From contig CP087218.1 of the NCBI GenBank assembly GCA_020912385.1, forward strand, positions 1,550,001 through 1,614,000: DNA of 64,000 nt. Reading direction: 5' to 3'. Below are positions 23,688 to 36,826 of this stretch, piece after piece. The stretch is from Neofusicoccum parvum. Taxonomy: Eukaryota > Ascomycota > Dothideomycetes > Botryosphaeriales > Botryosphaeriaceae. How positions within the stretch are numbered: the first letter of the stretch is position 1; each line of letters starts with the position of its first letter. Position numbers and translations under genes: made by a program. The notes under the pieces are model-generated. The model worked only from the letters and a program-made list of their open reading frames with translations, was not told where the DNA came from and did no database searches.

Positions 23688-26600
23688 TTTTATTGTTGTC
23701 GACTGGCAAGCGGAGTCCCGTGCAGGTGCAGGTGGAAGAAGGGTGATGTAGGAGGAGGGTGTGGATGTGGAGGGTATGGGTGCGGTGGTCAAGCCGCAAG
23801 GTTGAAGTCGGTCGCGAACTTCGAGCTCCGCGCCAAGACTTTTTTGCGGCGGGTTCCGCGCGCTCAAGCTAGTGGTGGCCGTCCGATAACATTCCCGCCG
23901 CCCAGATAACCGTGGAAGGCGGCAATGAATATTTGCGCACTTTTTCCGGGCAGGCGCGTCACGACGACCGCGCGCCTGCCGCAGGCGGTAATTTGGAAAT
24001 CGGCACAGGGTACGGGCGCGTCAAGGTCTTTTCGACTGCCGCGTCCATGAGCCGCATGTGCCTGCGTCCGGCCGGCCAATCGCTCGTCCCACATGTGTAG
24101 AGGAGGCGAAAGCGACACCATAGATCTTCGTCGCACTGGGTTTGGGATGCCTACCACGCAAGCCAATCAGAGCGCTGAGAATCCGTTCGCCTCAGAGCAC
24201 ACATTTGGCCGCGTATTCGACCGTCAACCTGGCTGATCAAGGTTACTCGCACAGCACCATGCCTGCAGCAATCTACGCATGGCCTGCCTTCGAGCTAGAT
24301 CGAACCACCGCTGTGTAAAGAGACGTTCGAGGCTGACAGGTTGTCTGGGCTCATAATGTAGCACACCTAGTGGATACGAGGACTTCTGTCCGTACCTTAC
24401 AGCAATCTGCACATCAGACGAGAAGAGATCGCCGATGGGATTCTCGAACCAATTGTGACACGGTTGTTGCCACGTCAAGTCTCGTGGACAGGTGCAGAAG
24501 AGGAGGCAACCAGACATTGGCGAATGGTACTGCTACGCACTGCAACTAACAGCTAGCGCGGACTGCCCTCAGCAGGCGTCCCTGGGTGGAGAGTTTGGGC
24601 AGCTGTACAGGCGCAAAAGTAGCTTGGGAATATAGCAAAACTATTCGGGCGAATGCCTCGAGTCCATTGCCGGCCTCGACGATCCTGTCAAGGGCATGTG
24701 TTGTCTTCGGACCGCCCGTCACCTGCAGCATCAGCGACACGTGTTTGCAAGCATGCCTGGTCCAGGTCCCAATCGCACTGCGCACAAGAACATGAAAACA
24801 GCCTCAACCGCATGGCCATTGGCGGGGAATGCGCTCTAAGCGTCCCGGTCCTTTGCATCATACCTGGCGGCAGCGCAGCCAACGGCGCGGCGCTTCGCGC
24901 GGCAGGAAGCCCAGGTCTCGCCCGCTGAGAGCCAGAACCAGTGCGACTTGCCTACCGAGCAGACCACTGAGGGTGACATGGCAGCCCTGCCCAGGCCTTA
25001 TCAACGCCCTCCGCCGCAGCTAACAGCCAACGCCGCCCGCACGTACATGCCGAACCGGAGAGCGCCCGCGACTGCAACGTGCGAGAAATTGACAGGTGCA
25101 TTTAAGGACGGTTCAGCCACAGCAGCCTAAGGCAGCGGTGTAATTAGCTGAACCGTTGGGCACGACATGGCTGTTGCATCCGCTGTTCCTCGGCCAGATC
25201 CTGTGCCACGCACCACACTCCACGCACCACGCACAGCGGTCGAAGTGCGTCCAGCGGCTTTCCAACGCCCTGGACTGCTCCGACGGCGGGTGAGTCACAG
25301 CTGTTGCAGGCGCGAAGGCAGTTCGCAGATCCGCGGCGCGCCAGAAGCGAAACCCACAGCTGTCCCGTGCTCGGCAAATCTTGAGATCGTCCCGGCGGAC
25401 GCACCACAGCGCGGCCAGAGCAAAACGTCGAGGCTGGTAGGGCTGCTGTGGAGATCACGAGAGTGCTTGAGGCTGTCGCCGCATCATGCGAGGGCCATGC
25501 GAGTCGTGCGTTTAGTTTTTGGCGCTTCGGACCGTGCAACTCGCCTTCGTGCCCGGTAGGACGCGCGCCCTTTGGGCAAGTCGAGCAGCCCGGTCACGTT
25601 CTCGAAGCGGCGGGCGGGGGTTCCATGCGCGCGGCGGACGCCCAATTCGTTATCGATAATGGGGGGCGGTTGAAAGCCGCGTCTCTAGCTGGTTCGAGTC
25701 TAGCCAGGCACTTGTTTAAGAAGCGGTGAGGGCGCTCACCATCACGTTGCCTGCGGATTGCTCAAACACCCGGCCCTGACGCCGTGCCGCAGCAGGAAGG
25801 TTGTCGGGCGGGCTAGGCTGCTCAGGTCCTCACGGCCGGGTCGCCCGCCGTCACACAGAGATCGCTCCTGTCTCGGTGGGTGCCAAGGAGGCATCTGGCC
25901 ACGCCCATCTCGTCGGCAGCCCCGCAGCGGGCTCGCAGCGACCCTGACGGCGCAAAAGGCGCGGCGGCGAGTCAGCAGCCTGACCGCTTCCCTTTGCAGT
26001 TGGCAGCGGCAGTGATCGGAGCGTGATCAGAGAGGGCGCTGGCGTCGATCGAGCAGAGACCAAGCCCCGTTTTGCGGCAGTGACGTGAGCCCGCGTTGGG
26101 CGGGTGGGGAGCGGTTCTGGGAGTGGCATGACGAGGCCTGCGCCCATGTCCATGTCGCGCGCGACGGACGCAGGTTGCCAGCATAAGCATATATCGCGCC
26201 GGGCGGCCAAGGGCGCAGCGCGAGGGCATGGGTGCTGCGCGTGCTGCAGCGAGCAGCGTTGGATACGTAGCCACGGGCGCGCAGCAAATGGGCGGCTGGG
26301 ATTGGGGAAACGCCTTGCAGGTTAGCGCTGGAGAGCGTATGACTGCGGGAGGTCAAGGGTCCAGTGCGCGGCGGCGCAAGCTGGCTGGTCGTCCCGAAAC
26401 CACGCCTCCGCTCCAGGACCAAGGTCCCCGACCTCGACACCTCTCTGCCCTCCAAATTGCGGTTCCTGTACTTGTACGATTGTGCCTGCGCCGCCGCCTG
26501 TACGATACCCAACAGCTGCCCGCCCGCGTGTTGGGCCTCCCGCTGCGCTGCTCCACGCGCCCCGACCAGCTGCTGCCCTGTCCCGGCCACCGACTAGGCA

Positions 26601-26892
26601 CTGTACTGTACAACCACCAAGCGGCTCTTCACAAGCGGCCTCGACGCTCCCGTGCGCCCCAGCGCTGCTCGATTCCGCAGACCTCCCCGCCCGAGGGCCG
26701 CTGCCCTGTGTATCATTTTGCCTGTACGTAGCCCCTCCGCCGCCCGCCCGCCGTGCTGCTGCCGCCGGCCTCTCCTGCGCCGCCAGGCCTCAGCGCGCCG
26801 CGGTACACCGCCAGCACCGCCCGCGACCCGCCCTCGCGGCCCCGGAGAACGCCTGAGTGCTGATGTCTTGGGCGCGACGCAGGTAAAACACC
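23688..26892. other. long divergent gene-poor region, CUS1 / PUF gene
   Basis: 3.2 kb between divergent starts. The part 24,100-24,900 is less GC-rich and has two adjacent minus-strand frames (24,785-24,546 and 24,517-24,224) of protein-like composition but no recognised family. The rest is GC-rich with shadows on both strands. The right end is likely a long promoter or leader for the PUF gene. Confidence 0.4.
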
Positions 26893-29800
26893 ATGGCCTA
26901 CGCCAACGGCCTGGGGGACCGCCCCGACGACCGTCGCTTTCGCAGCCCGCAATCCCCGCGCGAGGAGTCGACCTTCCCCAGCTTTACCTCGCCCATTCGC
27001 AGCATCGCCAGCCAGATGCAGGCCCACACCTCGACCGCGAACGACGCCCGCGCCAGTCTGACGAGACGCTTTACGACCAACACCGTCCCACAAATGCCTA
27101 CACTTTCTCCATTGTCGCCAATTGGTCAGCAGCGGAGGCAAGCTGCTGAGAATACCGAGTTGACGTCCGCGGTAAGCGACTCCTGGTCCCTCGCGAAGCG
27201 CCCTGTGTGCCACACGCTCCTGTTTCTGCTCTCGAGGCCTGCAATTCGCGAATTTGCCGGGCGATCGACTTTATGGTCGCAGGCAGCCTGTCCCCGCCGC
27301 TCTATGTGGCGGCCGGCGGTGCGCGCGCAATTGCGGCCGACAGCGGGACTGGCAGTGGACTGAACCGAACGAGTTTGCTAACATTTCGATCAGACGTACC
27401 ACAAAGTGCAGCTAGTAAGTGAAAGTCCCACACTTCACTTTTTTTTTCCTATTGTCTGGCGGGGCATTGCTGTGCACGAGGTCACCCTTCACTCGTGCGG
27501 GTGCCGCGTGTGCTATAAGGACCCCAACCTCCACACCTGCACCTCTCCTTCCATTCCCCCACCTCTTCCCGCACATCCACCCAGATCTTCTGCAAAACAC
27601 ACCCGTTCTACCTCCTCTGTTTCCTCAACGCCTTTGCACGTTTCAGATTTGCAGTTTTGTGCTACGACTGCAGCCAAAAGTCTTGGTTCGCTCCAGATCT
27701 TCTTCGACCAACTCGCATCGCCCAGATATTGTAGTGCAACCGCACTGCACTTTGGGTTGCCAGAAGATCTCGACCTACCAAGACAGTCTACAGCACTTTC
27801 TGCTTTACTGCATCTCAGTTTCGACTCATGCCGAGCCCCGCCAAGCCAGAGACTCTGGCTATTGTCCAGACTTCACCTTCTCGTCTCGAGTCGACTTCTC
27901 AATCCGACTCGGACCATCACGCTAACAACAAGACCTTCCAGCTTGAGAAGAAGAAGGCCGAGTACGAATATCTGAAGGAGCAGCGTCGCCGTTTCGAAGC
28001 CGAGATGGAACTGTACGACCTTCAGCTCCAGGGCGCCCAGAGCGACTACGCCCGCCTCTCTCAGGAAGTCGGCCGCAACAACTACGCCGGTCACCAGTCA
28101 GAACCCACCACTCCTCCCGAGTATCGCGATCAGGGCTTCCCGTCTGCCTTCTCCCGCCCGCAGCGCTACTCGATGCAGGGCTTGGCCTCACCCCAGCAGG
28201 GCTTCCAGACTGGCAGCAACCGCCCCAGCCGCTCCGGCTCTCAGATCACCTCTCCGGGACAGAACTTCAACCAAGGCATCTCTCACATGCCGTCCAAGTC
28301 CATGCCTGGCTCCCGTCGTGGATCCGACGAAGAGGAGGAGAACAACGAGTTCGACATATCAAACATGAACCCCCGCTCGGGTGGTGCTGCGTAAGTTCCT
28401 CCCTCTTTTTCACTTGCAGCCTGTGTCACTTTCCACTTGGCAATTTCAATTCGCTGGCTTTGCGTTTCTTGTCTCGCCTCTGTTGGCCGTGCATAAGGTC
28501 CCGGTGCACTGGATCTTAGCGAGCCCTTGCATGTCACCACCTCTTATACGTCAGACCGCATTCCGGCGCGTCTGGCGCGTCAGTACGAACCTGAGCTGAC
28601 CAAATTGAAGTCTCAATAGGAACTCGGTCCCCGTCACTGGCTTAGATCTTCGCTACAGGGCGTCGACAGATCTTCCTGATCTTACTTCCGTTCTTGGCCA
28701 CATCGACACCACCAACTTCCTGTTCGGCGACGACGACGAGAAGCCGAGGAACCCTGCCGCTTCGCCTGATGTCAAGAGCTACCTGCAGATGAACGCGACG
28801 GACGACAAGTTCCCGATCTTGGTTCGTCGCGACGGTGAGGGCGCCATGCAGCTTTCCGCCGCCTCCGCCGCTCTGGATCTTGCTTCCATCTCCTCGCACT
28901 CGCCGGATCCTCAGTCAAACGGATGGCCCACCACCACCCGTCACCGCCATGCGCAGCACAGTCTTCCGGTGAACAATCTGCACAAGTCCGATGAGTTTGG
29001 TCTCGATGGCGCCGGCGGCGCAAACGGTACCGAGACTCCTAGGCGCCAGACCATGAACAACCGTCACTCTATGGAAGTTAGATTCAGCCCGTACGGCGAT
29101 TCCAAGCGTCCTGGACTTCTTGCGACTCCGCCCAACGGCTCCGCCAACGGCATGCCCAAGCTCCAGTCCTCGTACTCGACCAACGACATCCCTACCATGA
29201 AGAGCACCAACGGCCTCAACGGCACTCCTGCGGGTGGCAACACTGGCCTCAACTCGCATGCTGAGCAGCACCTGCATAACCACAACGCTAGCATGGGTCG
29301 CATTCCCATGAATGCAGTCAACCGTCACAGCCGTGAGCTTTCTGGCGGTGAGAACAGGATCGAAGAGCCTAAGGGTGCTGCGGCCTTCCGCTCCATGGGA
29401 TCTGCACTGCAGGCTAACGCTGCGCCTTTCGGCCCTGCCCTCACCAATGGCAATGGCCACAGCAATGGCAATGGCACCTCCGGCGCCACTTCAAACGGCA
29501 ACACCTCCACCACTGGTGTGTCCTCACCCACTGCTACGACCATCTCGTCGCCCAACGGCAACGGTACTGGCATCACTAGTCCCGCTATGACGCAGTACGG
29601 CAATCCGAACGCTCCTTACTATGGCGGTTATGGCATGTCGATGCTCAACATGGGCATGCAGAACATTGGTCTGAACGGTCAGGCTCCTTATAACCAGATG
29701 CCCATGTACGGCGCGCCTTTCAACCCGTACGGACAGCCATTCCAGCAGCCCTTCATGCAGCAGCCTCCTGCTCAGCCTCGCTTCCCTGACAGCCAGGCTC

Positions 29801-31086
29801 GCGTTATCCAGCAGCGTCGCATGCAGAACCAGGAGGATCATACGCGCACCTCGACGAACTACAACTTCGATTCGCTCATGCCGCACGACATTGTTGAGCT
29901 GTGTAAGGACCAGCACGGTTGCCGCTACCTTCAGAAGCAGATTGAGGGCCGTAACTTGGACATCGTCAAGAAGATTTTCGATTCTACCAAGGACCATGTT
30001 GTCGACCTCATGCAGGACCCGTTCGCCAACTACCTCTGCCAGAAGATGTACGAATTCTGCAACGATGAGCAGCGTACCGTCCTTGTTCGCAACGCGGCTC
30101 CCCAGATGGTTAGGATTGCCTTGAACCAGCATGGCACCAGGGCCCTGCAGAAGATGATCGAGTACGTCTCCACTGCTGAGCAGATTAGCATCATCATTGA
30201 GGCTCTGCGCCACAACGTTGTTACGCTCATCCAGGATCTCAACGGCAACCATGTCATTCAGAAGTGCCTGAACCACCTTGGCTCGAAGGACTCAGAATTC
30301 ATCTTCGAGGCTGTCGGTGCTTCTTGTGTTGTTGTTGGTACTCACCGTCATGGTTGCTGCGTCCTCCAGCGCTGCATCGACCATGCCACTGGCCAGCAGA
30401 GGGTCGCGCTGATCGGCTCCATCACTTCTAACGCGTACTCTTTGGTTCAGGATCCTTTTGGCAACTATGTTGTTCAGTACATCCTCGACCTCCAAGAGGA
30501 TCAGTTCACCGTGCCGATGTGCCATAGCTTCCACGGTAGCGTCCCAATGCTGTCTAAGCAGAAGTTCAGCTCGAACGTTATCGAGAAGTGCATTCGCGTC
30601 TCCAACGCTGAGACCAAGCGCGGCTTGATCGAGGAGTTGCTTGCCCAGGGTGAGCTTGAGAAGCTGATTCGCGACTCCTACGCCAACTACGTTGTTCAGA
30701 CTGCTCTTGACTACGCCGACGCTCCTACCAAGATCCGCATGGTCGAGGCCATTCGCCCAATGCTGTCTGCTATCCGCACGACTCCCTATGGCCGTCGCAT
30801 CATGAGCAAGATCCAGGACTTCGATGGTCGCATGAGCACCAACTCCAGCGGTCAGATCACGCCGACGGCCGGTGCCGCTCCTGGACAAATTGCCTTCGCT
30901 GGTCAGATCGGTACCACCCCTCAGCAGGGTGCGTACAACAACATGGCGAACGGTTACGGTGCCAACCTGGCCTCCCCTCAGCCCCACCGCTTAGGTTCTC
31001 AGGTTCCGAACCATCTCCAGGCTAGTGTACAACAGAACTTCGCTCCGTTCCGTGGAGGTCAGCCCCCCAACGGCGGTTTCTTCTAG
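26893..31086 (+). CDS. PUF-family (Pumilio) RNA-binding protein, Puf4/Mpt5-like
   Basis: A post-transcriptional repressor that binds UGUA-type elements in mRNA 3' ends. Four exons: 26893-27171, a 21-nt microexon 27394-27414, 27942-28390 and 28620-31086, for 1071 residues. The N-terminal half is disordered, with a charged helix right after intron 2 (LEKKKAEYEYLKEQRRRFEAE) and Asn/Gly/Ser-rich stretches. The Pumilio domain covers about residues 669-980 with eight repeats. The recognition helices, in order, are GCRYLQK, ANYLCQK, GTRALQK, GNHVIQK, GCCVLQR, GNYVVQY, SSNVIEK and ANYVVQT. This order, with SN..E in repeat 7, is the standard PUF code. A 527-bp intron 2 is unusually long here and contains an in-frame ATG (27,828) that could give another N-terminus. 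Confidence 0.93.
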
Positions 31087-34000
31087 ACATTGCCAGTCTA
31101 GATGGTGTTCTATTCATGCATGCATGGGTTTCTTTCCTTCTCATGACTTTTATGATTTCTACGACGGACTGACGACAACGACTGGGCGGAACCTGCGAGC
31201 TTCGACTATTGCATTTCTTTCTAGCTGAAGGATCTTCGAGAAAGAAGCAAAACGGTTCGGAGCCGGTCTCTTGACACAAGAGTCTTATTTCAGCTGGCAT
31301 TGTCCTCATACACTCGTTCGCTTCCGTTGCTCAACACACATCCTCAGACGTCATGAACCGTCAAGGCTCAACCTTGCTCTGCAAAACCAAAAAGTAGACT
31401 ACGGACCAGGCTGCTGCCACGACTCGCGACTACCCTCTTATCAACACAAAAGTCCTCATTAAAAGAGGTTCCTCAGGTCTTACTATTCGTAGGCTTTTTG
31501 GATTCCTCTTTGTACAACAGTTGGACACGGGGAAGATCTTCTGGTTGTTCTATTGATGAACACAAAAACGGAGCAAAAACACTTACTTCTTCTCGGCATC
31601 TGCATTTTTACGACTTTCTTCGGCATCCCCCGGATATGGTTGATTCGGGGGATACTGGTTGATGGGGGAGAACTTTTGATTCTGCTTCCTGCTTTCTGGA
31701 TTACGAGATCCGGCCCTTGCATGGCATGGGCGTTCTTCTTCACCCTTCGACTGCACACAGTTTAGGTGACCTTATTCTCTTCTTGCATTAAAAACATTTT
31801 CTTCTTGCGACTGCATAAACACACTTCAACTTCGCAGCTCCCCCCTCTTAGGCTTTATCACACGATTAGGACAGACCCCTCCCCAGTTTGACAGGCAATG
31901 TGGGCTTTTGATTTTACTTGCTTTTTTCCACTCGGCGGGCGGCATAGTGATTCCCTCTAGTTTTCTAAATTTCCTTGGTTTCTGGGATTCTACTTCTATT
32001 CCTTCGGAACCAGAACGTTTACTTTCTCTTCATCTTTCTTCTTTACCTCGAGAGCATGAAGTCGAAGGCGTGAAGACCAAGGTTTAGGGTTCCGGTCCCT
32101 TTTTTTTTTTCACTCCCTGATTCAGCTTGCATTTCATGGTTTAGTTACTGACCTCCTCCACTTCGTCAACGGAGGATGGAGGCAGACTGAGCTGGTTAGG
32201 TAGCGGAACAGAAAGACTTCTTTGTCAGGTAGTGGTCTAAGTCTTTATACTTGGGGCATCACTTCTCTTGCTGGTCAAAGGCATAGCGTGCGATTTTGTG
32301 AACTTCTTTTACAGAGACTTGCGACACAGTGGTGGATCACTTGCGAGATCGATATCGTATGACGACGAAAGGTTGATGGGTGGATGATGATGGGATGGAA
32401 TCACCACAAGAGATGAACTACTAGAAGAATTTCCTGCTTGCTTGCTCCTTTCCCTTTTCAGCAGGGGTTTTCTGATTGATTATACGTGTTGTCTGTCTGT
32501 CTGTCTGTCCGTCTGTATCGATTTGCTCTTGTATTTTCGGGACTGTCTGTTGTCGAACCAAATACGTGTATGAAACTCTCTCATTGTATCACAGCATCCT
32601 TCTCGGCTCCCCTCCTCTGGTCTTCAAATGTACATGGTGTCGTCGTCATCGCAAAGCATCTCTACTCTCCCCGCCTCACCGGTGGACGCGTGACGCACGA
32701 CGCCCGAATCTCCCCAGCCATCATACCTACCTTCAGGCGCAACGCGACGGGCCCTGATGGCACGCAGTCCCGCCGGCCCGACGCACCGGCCCGCGCGCCT
32801 CTCTCCAGGCACAACACCGTCACGCGCCCTATCCCCCACGAGCGCCAGCCACGCTGAGGTCTGAAAAACTCACACGAGCAACGGGAAAGAGGCGAGGCCC
32901 CATCTGACCACCGAAGCAGGGGACCGCGTCCGCGACGCAGCGCGCCCATCGGAGCCGCGGCGCGTCCCGCAGGCACCTCGACACCCACGCGGGAGCAGGT
33001 TGACGGCAGGCCAGAGGACTGCCTACACCGACGCCGTCGCGCCGCCGCAACGGCCGCCCGGTCTGCCCCATCGCTCCCTCCGCTCGGCACCGGGCGGGTT
33101 GGCTGCCCGCGCGACGGGGCCGGAGCGGGGCGATGCGCGCGACCTACCTGCCTGCGTGCAGCGTGGAAGCCATTTCCCTCCCCTTCTCTAGCCGAACTAG
33201 ACGCCATGCGGCCGGCCTGCCCTCCACAACACCGCGGGCCGCCCGCTCTCCCGTCGTTCGTTCGTTCGTGCGACGGGGCTTGGCGGCGGGAGGGTGGAGA
33301 CGGGCTCTAGCTGCGACGCCGCTGATCGCAGATGATCCCGGCAAGGCGTTGATCGGAGGGCCGCAGGACAAGCTCTCGTCTGCACGCCCCGTGTGGCGAG
33401 GGCGTCCAAGGGCCGCGGGGATCGCGGTGCTGTGGAGGGTTTCGTCAGGCGTCCAGATCGATGTGCGGTGGGGGGGGGAGGAGAGGACGATTAGCGGGCG
33501 GGTGAAGGCTTGGCGGCGGCGGTTTGTGTGGACGTCTTGTGGTGTTTTGGTGGACGGTGGAGGGGATGGAGGGGTGTTGCGGGGGTGGGTGGTTCTGGAG
33601 ACGGGGTTTGCGGGTCTGGGTGAGCTCTGGCTGGTGGATGGAGGTGGAATGGCGATCGTTAGGGGATGGGTTCTTGGTGTTTTCCGCGAGGCAAGTCTGT
33701 CGTTATGGTACGTTCGCAACGCCGTAGATTCGGAAATGTTTGAAAGCAGGGCTTTCATCACCTACCCGCCGTTCTTGAAAGAGGTGGTTGGTTGTAGAGT
33801 GGTGTGGTTGACACCGGGTAGGGCTGAGTTCCAAACAACCACAAGCTACTTCCCACCGGTCTGTCAGGAGCAAGAAGCGTCCGCCGTTCTCACTAACGGC
33901 CGTTGCTCTTCTCACACCGCCAGGAGCATCCCCGAGAACAACGCGATGAGGGCCACAGCATCGACCGTTTCGGGTGGCGGCGTGTCACGGACCGACGACC

Positions 34001-35689
34001 TCAAACGCTCAAGGGGCCAAGGCCGAGCAGCTGTTCTTAGCGCCGACAAATCCGAATGCGGCATTTCCTCCTCGCTTCGAGAAGGTCGCGAAGGAAGGAG
34101 GCTGGGAAGAAGGAGCGAGCGAGATTGAGGGCCCCATCTGTAAACAAGCTCCAATAAAAGAAGCATAAACAAGGTGCGGAGAGAGGGAGCCTGGCCCGGC
34201 GGGATTGCGTAGATGGCGGTGGCCGGCGCGATGGAAGCTGTCAAAAAACTCCTAGCGCTGTGAGTGGGCACAGGGGCGGGGCAGCGCAGCGGGCACTGAC
34301 GGAAACACGGCGCCCAAACGGGCGTGTTCTATATTGGAAACTGGCTATAGGGAGGATTACGAATGGGCCTAGGCCTGAAGCGTCTATACACGGGGGCAGA
34401 AGCACACAAGGAGAGGGCGGGCCAGTGGCAGCGGCTGGCCCGGCCATTGGTGCGAAAACTGGGCGTTTGGTTTGCTTGCGGGACGCAGGGTTGGCGTCGG
34501 GAAGGATGGCTCGGTTTCTTGTCGCGCGGCTCCATGCACGCCGCTGCGTGCGAAGTACCGAGCAGACGGGGGCCTCGCGCGGCGACTGCCGGGCGAAGGG
34601 CTGCCCAGGGCCAAGCAATGTGCAGGCCAGCGAGGTTCTGAAGCTTGGCTTGCTCGAGATCCAGTGAGAGGGCTGCACGATCCGAGAAGTCGGGATGCGG
34701 CAGCGCAGTCGGCTGGGGCCGAGCGAGCAGTGAAACGGCTGAGCGGCTTCTGGATGGCTGGCGGCCGGCAGTGTTTGCGCAGGCAGGCGTCAGATAGAGT
34801 GCCAGGGCGGTGGCAGGGCGCCCGCGGTGGGGACTGCGTTCTGGCGGCGTTTCATGGCAGGCTGAGGCGTCGGGTCTGCCGCCGGAAAGAGCAGCGGAGA
34901 CGATGTTTGCCACGCGAAGGGGCAGCGCTCAGCGCCGCCGAATACGACCCGCAGCGCGGCGGGCGCGCAGCGGGGGCCGCGGGTGTGGGCGACAGAAAGC
35001 TTGGTGGGCGCGCGACTCCACCGCGCTCGCATCCGCGAGAGCCGGGGCGCGCATCGACGGCGGCGTGGTGGAGGGCGCGCTCAGTTTGGCGGGCGAGTGC
35101 TCGCAGATCCCGAAGCGGCAGCGCAAGCGAGCGTCGCGGCTGCCAAAACGTCGGGACTGCGCGCGAGCCTCCATCGAAACACCTCCTCCAATCTCGCCAA
35201 CGCAGCGCCGGCCCCTGGTCGCCCTGCCTGCGCCATGCCTGCGTCCATCACCCACCAGGCCTGTCCGCAATCAGGAATGCTCCGTGACTCAGCGCCGTCC
35301 CGATTGCCCACCACCGCTCCTGCGTCCCGCCGCTCTCACCACCCGCTCGCTAGCCCGCCGTGAAACGCCAGAGCAATGCGGCCGCCTGGCTCATCTCCGC
35401 ACCGCAGGCGCGAGCCTCGTCCGGCCCATGCGTCCATCGTGGCCCCCGCCGGCCTGTATATAGCTGCGGCTCTGCCCACAACACCACCGCTTTCTTCTGC
35501 ACCAAGACACTCTCTCTCTGTCCACGTCCATTCTTTCCGGTCTCCGACCACCACATTCTTTCCATCCGGATCATTCTTCACTGTGTGAAGCTGGGATCTT
35601 CTTTACCGCTTTGACAGCACTCCATCTCTTCGTTCAGCCAACTTCCAGTCTCTTCGACCAACCCCCACCCCCACCCGACCATCTCCAAC
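31087..35689. other. 4.6-kb gene-poor region
   Basis: The first 1.5 kb (31.1-32.6 kb) is T/C-rich and may be a long 3' UTR of the PUF gene or a non-coding transcript. From 32.6 to 35.4 kb it becomes GC-rich with several overlapping open frames on both strands, none with a family signature. The last 200 bp are C/T-rich with a possible TATA-like stretch (GTATATAGC, about 35,455) and should be the LPMO promoter. Confidence 0.4.
32491..32516 (+). repeat. (GTCT)n microsatellite
   Basis: Six tetranucleotide units, one with a T-to-C change, within the T/C-rich region downstream of the PUF gene. Confidence 0.85.
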
Positions 35690-36826
35690 ATGTCTGCTCT
35701 TCTCAAGAACGTTGGCCTTCTCGGCGCCATGGCCGCCACCGCCGCTGCCCACGGCACTGTCTCTGGCGTCGTCATCGACGGCGAGTACACCCAGAACTAC
35801 AACCCGTCCATGCAGTACACCACCCCTGCTCCCGTGGTCATTGGCTGGGCCATCCCCGAGGATCTTGACAACGGCTTCGTCGCCCCCTCGGCTTACGCCG
35901 ACCCCGACATCATCTGCCACAAGGGTGCCACCAACGCCCAGACCTCGGCCAAGATCGCTGCCGGCGAGAAGATCGAGCTCGAGTGGACCACCTGGCCCGA
36001 CTCGCACAAGGGCCCCGTCATCTCCTACCTGGCCAACTGCGGCACTGACTGCACCACCGTCGACAAGAGCACTCTCGAGTTCGTCAAGATCGATGCTGGT
36101 GGTCTCGACGTGGACAGCCAGACCTGGGCTGCCACCACCATGATTGCCAACAACAACACCTGGACCACCACCATCCCCAGCTCCATCAAGGCCGGCAACT
36201 ACGTCCTCCGCCACGAGATCATCGCTCTCCACGGCGCTGGTTCTGCCGACGGTGCTCAGAACTACCCCCAGTGCATCAACCTCGAGATCTCGGGCTCCGG
36301 CACTGACGACCTCTCCTCGGGCGGCACCCTGGGCACTGCTCTGTACAAGGAGGACGACCCCGGTGTCCTCATCAACATCTACCAGACCCTGTCCACCTAC
36401 GTGATCCCCGGCCCCACGCTCTACTCGGGTGCCTCGTCTGGCTCCGCCACCGCCGTGGCCTCGTCGGCCGCCGCCTCCACCCCGGCCAGCTCCGCTGCCA
36501 CCACCTCGGCCGTCGCGACCTCGGCCGCTGCCACCACCCCGACCACCACCGCCGTGGCCGCCGCTGACGTCTCCTCGTCGGCCGTCACCTCGGCGCCCGC
36601 CGCCTCGACCCCGACCGACCTGACTGCGGCCATCCCCAGCTCCGCCCTCACCGTCGCCGCCACCGCCATCCCCACGGCCACCGGCGTTGCCACCCCCGAG
36701 ACCGCCATCCCCGACGACTTCACCGTCAAGGACATCCTCCAGTGGTTCGCCTACGTCATGGAGACCTACTTCAAGCCCTCCACCAGCGCCAACCAGCGCC
36801 GCCACGCCCGTGACATCAAGGCTTAA
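35690..36826 (+). CDS. AA9 lytic polysaccharide monooxygenase, secreted
   Basis: A copper enzyme that oxidatively cleaves cellulose or related glucans outside the cell. Single exon, 378 residues. The signal peptide ends at AAA, so the mature protein starts with His (HGTVSGVV), the first ligand of the copper histidine brace. The second His is in [11 protein letters not shown], and the axial Tyr region is [12 protein letters not shown]. Disulfide cysteines are in place ([22 protein letters not shown]). After the catalytic domain (about residue 245) comes a Ser/Thr/Ala-rich linker of about 85 residues. A short conserved-looking tail follows ([20 protein letters not shown], then a basic end) rather than a CBM1. 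Codon use is strongly C-biased, suggesting high expression. Confidence 0.95.
   Translation: MSALLKNVGLLGAMAATAAAHGTVSGVVIDGEYTQNYNPSMQYTTPAPVVIGWAIPEDLDNGFVAPSAYADPDIICHKGATNAQTSAKIAAGEKIELEWTTWPDSHKGPVISYLANCGTDCTTVDKSTLEFVKIDAGGLDVDSQTWAATTMIANNNTWTTTIPSSIKAGNYVLRHEIIALHGAGSADGAQNYPQCINLEISGSGTDDLSSGGTLGTALYKEDDPGVLINIYQTLSTYVIPGPTLYSGASSGSATAVASSAAASTPASSAATTSAVATSAAATTPTTTAVAAADVSSSAVTSAPAASTPTDLTAAIPSSALTVAATAIPTATGVATPETAIPDDFTVKDILQWFAYVMETYFKPSTSANQRRHARDIKA

Noticed and set aside
25640..25710. Possible tRNA: T-arm-like GCTGG/CTAGC with TTCGAGT loop and a nearby hairpin with GAA in its loop
   Set aside because: No A box and no 5' strand matching the 3' acceptor segment. The arms do not assemble into a cloverleaf.
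33133..34128. 331-residue plus-strand frame in the PUF-LPMO gap
   Set aside because: Composition matches GC-rich shadows, there is no conserved segment, and large frames occur on the other strand too.
34472..35463. Overlapping frames of 271 and 217 residues upstream of the LPMO
   Set aside because: Arg/Ala/Gly-rich translations in several frames at once, typical of high GC content rather than coding.
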